NCBI GenBank assembly: GCA_002411175.1
Contig: DHRN01000070.1
Location: 1-7,823, forward strand
DNA: 7,823 nucleotides
Direction of reading: 5' to 3'
Source of the DNA: Anaerolineaceae bacterium UBA5311
GTDB taxonomy: Bacteria; Chloroflexota; Anaerolineae; Anaerolineales; Anaerolineaceae
Shown: positions 7,401-7,823 of the stretch, in pieces
Layout: each line of letters opens with the position of its first letter
Position numbering within the stretch: position 1 is the stretch's first letter
Notes under the pieces: generated by a model
The model's input: only the letters and a program-made list of their open reading frames with translations
Told to the model about the DNA's origin: nothing
Database searches by the model: none
Program-made: the position numbers and the translations under genes

Positions 7401-7492
7401 AACGGATTGCCCCGTTTAACCACACGTATGCGCTCAATACACGCCTGCGTTTTTCCACCTCCCGCCGGAGCAATCAGAAATTCAGTAGCCAC
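4409..7492 (-). CDS. addB: AddB: ATP-dependent helicase/nuclease subunit B (inactive-helicase fold, PD-(D/E)XK nuclease, Fe-S cluster)
   Basis: This is the partner subunit of AddA; in known AddAB enzymes it binds the duplex end, carries the second nuclease and helps recognise Chi. Numbered from the GTG at 7492 (1027 residues): Walker A APAGGGKT 8-15, the AddB-type VVLDGFTAFTKAQ at 195-207, EGLFPVVENPDPF 588-600 and FYQAFTRADEHLLL 623-636. The nuclease domain shows WSASRLEAYGDCPW (751-764, Cys762), GSLYH with His794, GVIDRVD with Asp896, VIDYKTGG with Asp910 and Lys912, and QLPVY 929-933. Cys1007, Cys1011 and Cys1017 complete a probable 4Fe-4S staple with Cys762. The other SF1 helicase motifs are absent, as usual for AddB. 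Start choice: an in-frame GTG at 7501 would add three residues, but the GTG at 7492 has AAGGTGG five bases upstream and gives an N-terminus (M-A-T-E-F-L-I-A) of the family's usual length before Walker A. Residues 252-275 look repeat-derived (separate entry). It is the first gene of the operon and ends inside the addA start. Confidence 0.93.
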   Translation of the reverse strand: MATEFLIAPAGGGKTQACIERIRVVKRGNPFALVWVLLPNPQAAAQFKARLAAAGASMGVKVGHFPHFYREILEERGQFVPIITPALSHRLLQETVREASDAGELGHYQAIKDKPGFLSVLVDAFAEMRGGLVLPEEFLERTRESTPARRELAILYARLDAKLAEIGWSDHEGLSWLAIDALRSSPQASNSLSLVVLDGFTAFTKAQREFVRLLGGEVLITLTGEGKCERSVHRRTQKVLRELVGELDCSFLTPLPSSRAKLNAPTPSAGQRSGDGKKAIQQMEQYLLVGEGAQPISISEPIMLEARSQAEEAREALRWIKRLHVREGLPLDACALYCADLERYQPLLRSAAKEFGMNIQFSQRDPLAESPAMLAMLNLLGLPLENFPTRSLLNALNSPYFGFGLADGDVGDLDKVAREAVIVGGREQWDAAWAMLTGRASSVDEDLDEERFTSNLLKGIDLPALQGRFDQFWRLFEGIEQKRSQAGWIERLESVLGELGFYELVESERDRAACMALAEALRALVVSEQVVGVREIDYAQFLADLLSGLNGARLEEDRETRKDALFVGKLVEARAARYQAVALLGLSEGLFPVVENPDPFLDEELREELGLESRLERDQVSTFYQAFTRADEHLLLTRPYLSEDGERWEPSPYWHAVEKLFSGDVKADKDKLGTRRASQAASGEELLFWSVQKGRLNYAGDEELLARWENLSKGGEILDARRAKYARGQYEGDLRSLREVLGQKFSSRHVWSASRLEAYGDCPWRFFTESALGLEIEKTVDPGLDIRQIGSLYHRVLELVYSQASEQGVSPLELLDGAAESVFATAPMVFGFRPTVLWEVEQRQHLETLRKTLQALENERGSWQPFAFEQKFGIKGTPCLELRVDGEVVRIRGVIDRVDKNENGKIRVIDYKTGGSFGDRDLVEGKRLQLPVYTKAAEEALGLGEVSDGFYWSIKAASASSLSLTKFKSERGNGVDAACKIGSEHIITNARGVRLGNFKPATPRNGCASYCPASLWCWRYQVRQNND
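6668..6739 (-). repeat. C/G-rich palindromic repeat embedded in frame in addB
   Basis: This 72-base segment encodes AddB residues 252-275, a Pro/Ser/Ala-rich stretch beginning LTPLPSSRAK. On the coding strand it opens with CTTACCCC, then CTGCCCTCCTCT, then AGCAAAGCTG followed by ACGC after one base. The ACCCC-to-TCTC part matches the reverse complement of the repeat at 7538-7573 at 18 of 19 bases. The part around AGCAAAGCTG matches the repeat at 997-1057 at about 22 of 25 bases. It folds as nested inverted repeats on the plus strand: GCTGCCC 6679-6685 with GGGCAGC 6725-6731, inside them GCTGAA 6687-6692 with TTCAGC 6705-6710, and an outer CCCC/GGGG pair. The length is a multiple of three and no stop is introduced. 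The boundaries are my estimate from the dyad. Repeat origin is inferred from similarity to copies in this window; chance C-richness cannot explain the shared AGCAAAGCTG block easily. Confidence 0.7.
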
Positions 7493-7497
7493 AAAAT

Positions 7498-7504
7498 CCA
7501 CCTT
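7498..7504 (-). promoter_or_regulatory. Ribosome binding site favouring the second GTG of addB
   Basis: On the minus strand AAGGTGG lies five bases before the GTG at 7492-7490. It is one mismatch from AAGGAGG. The earlier in-frame GTG (7501-7499) lies inside this motif and has only weak purines before it, so the motif decides for the 7492 start. Confidence 0.55.
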
Positions 7505-7516
7505 GGTCTTTGATAA

Positions 7517-7528
7517 GGTAATTTTACC
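7517..7528. promoter_or_regulatory. Short palindrome with a -10-like hexamer upstream of addB
   Basis: GGTAATTTTACC is a perfect 5-bp inverted repeat (GGTAA/TTACC) with a two-base centre, 25 bases upstream of the addB start. Read on the minus strand it contains TAAAAT, which could be a -10 element giving a leader of about 20 bases. No acceptable -35 lies 16-18 bases further upstream (the sequence there is a G run from the flanking repeat). It may be a promoter/operator, or simply an AT-rich gap between repeat and gene. Confidence 0.25.
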
Positions 7529-7537
7529 ATCCAGGAA

Positions 7538-7573
7538 ACGGCAACCCCCTCTTCAGAGGAGGGCAGGGGGGTG
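7538..7573. repeat. C/G-rich palindromic repeat, copy 3, in the addB leader
   Basis: ACGGCAACCCCCTCTTCAGA followed by GGAGGGCAGGGGGGTG is a hairpin-forming repeat (ACCCCCTC against the later G runs). It is copied at 7607-7642 with a single difference (A7560 versus G7629). Its reverse complement matches the in-frame segment of addB at 18 of 19 bases. It lies about 45 bases upstream of the addB start, so transcription from further upstream would include it in the leader. Confidence 0.8.
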
Positions 7574-7598
7574 GGGAGCCGGGAAGCGGGGAACGGGG
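7561..7598 (+). other. Potential G-quadruplex tract (plus strand)
   Basis: The plus strand carries six runs of three or more G separated by one to four bases: GGGCAGGGGGGTGGGG, then AGCCGGGAAGCGGGG, then AACGGGG. A second cluster of G6 runs lies at 7627-7650. This satisfies the usual G3+N1-7 quadruplex pattern. The G-rich strand is the template strand for addB, immediately upstream of the gene. Structure formation is inferred from pattern only. Confidence 0.55.
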
Positions 7599-7606
7599 AG
7601 CGGCGA

Positions 7607-7642
7607 ACGGCAACCCCCTCTTCAGAGGGGGGCAGGGGGGTG
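7607..7642. repeat. C/G-rich palindromic repeat, copy 4
   Basis: A 36-base near-identical copy of 7538-7573, offset by 69 bases. It is followed by TGAGAGGGGGG (7641-7651) and a purine tract that ends exactly where unit E begins (7661). The 33 bases between copies 3 and 4 are a degenerate run of GGGGAACGG/GGGAGCGG-like words. Confidence 0.8.
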
Positions 7643-7660
7643 AGAGGGGGGCAGGAGGTG

Positions 7661-7798
7661 GTCATTGCGAGCGAAGCGAAGCAATCCGCAGTTTATCTTT
7701 TGCAACTATTCAGGATAAAAGATCAAAGGCAGACTGCCGCGCCCCCTTGTTGGCATTCAAAAGATCCTGCAATTCTAGTAACGGGGGCTCGCAGTGAC
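7661..7798 (+). repeat. 151-bp-period repeat, unit E (138 bp)
   Basis: It begins GTCATTGCGAGCGAAGCGAA and ends GCTCGCAGTGAC, in the same orientation as units A-D on the far side of the operon. The middle is of the D subtype (TTTTGCAACTATTCAGGATA at 7698-7717). The GGCAGACTGCCGCGCCCCC block matches the A/B/C consensus. It is followed by the 13-base linker GGATCTGTAACCC (7799-7811) and the start of another unit. Confidence 0.85.
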
Positions 7799-7811
7799 GG
7801 ATCTGTAACCC

Positions 7812-7823
7812 GTCATTGCGAGC
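7812..7823 (+). repeat. Start of the next 151-bp-period repeat unit (cut by window edge)
   Basis: GTCATTGCGAGC is the left end of the repeat and starts exactly 151 bases after unit E, so the array continues to the right of the window. Confidence 0.75.

Noticed and set aside
1072..7492. Reading the pair as AdnAB or as RecBCD.
   Set aside because: AdnAB would need full helicase motifs in both subunits. RecB/RecC/RecD would need three genes. The AddB-specific DGFTAF, iron-sulfur cysteines and nuclease motif fit AddAB.

Overview
The window holds one two-gene operon on the minus strand. It encodes an AddAB-type helicase-nuclease, addB (7492 to 4409) followed by addA (4416 to 1072), and sits between two blocks of short non-coding repeats. 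Gene order (addB then addA), the 8-base overlap, the six SF1A helicase motifs of AddA, the paired PD-(D/E)XK nuclease motifs and the iron-sulfur cysteines of AddB all point the same way. This is the RecBCD-like enzyme that processes double-strand DNA ends for homologous recombination. No other protein-coding or RNA gene can be supported.

Organism: a bacterium of moderate GC content whose intergenic DNA is dense in small palindromic repeats. The protein style and repeat families (GTCATTGCGAGC units, CTGTCATCCTGAG units, ACCCCCTGCCCTCCTCT units) suggest a Chloroflexota (Anaerolineae-like) genome. This is a recollection-based guess at modest confidence; none of these features is diagnostic alone.

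Layout: 1-840 carries four units of a repeat of about 138 bp with 12-bp inverted ends, spaced by a 13-bp linker (151-bp period), broken at 313-501 by unique DNA and a C/G-rich palindromic repeat. 881-975 is a different hairpin element, and 997-1057 is a second C/G-rich palindrome ending 14 bases after the addA stop. 1072-7492 is the operon. 7538-7642 holds two more copies of the C/G-rich repeat with a G-quadruplex-like stretch. 7661-7823 resumes the 151-bp array in the same orientation.

The most notable observation is inside addB. Bases 6668-6739 (24 codons, residues 252-275) look like a copy of the C/G-rich palindromic repeat inserted in frame into the protein. They share 18 of 19 bases with the copy at 7538-7573 and about 22 of 25 with the copy at 997-1057. 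This resembles the protein-coding palindromic elements described in Rickettsia, and here the host is the genome's own double-strand-break repair enzyme.
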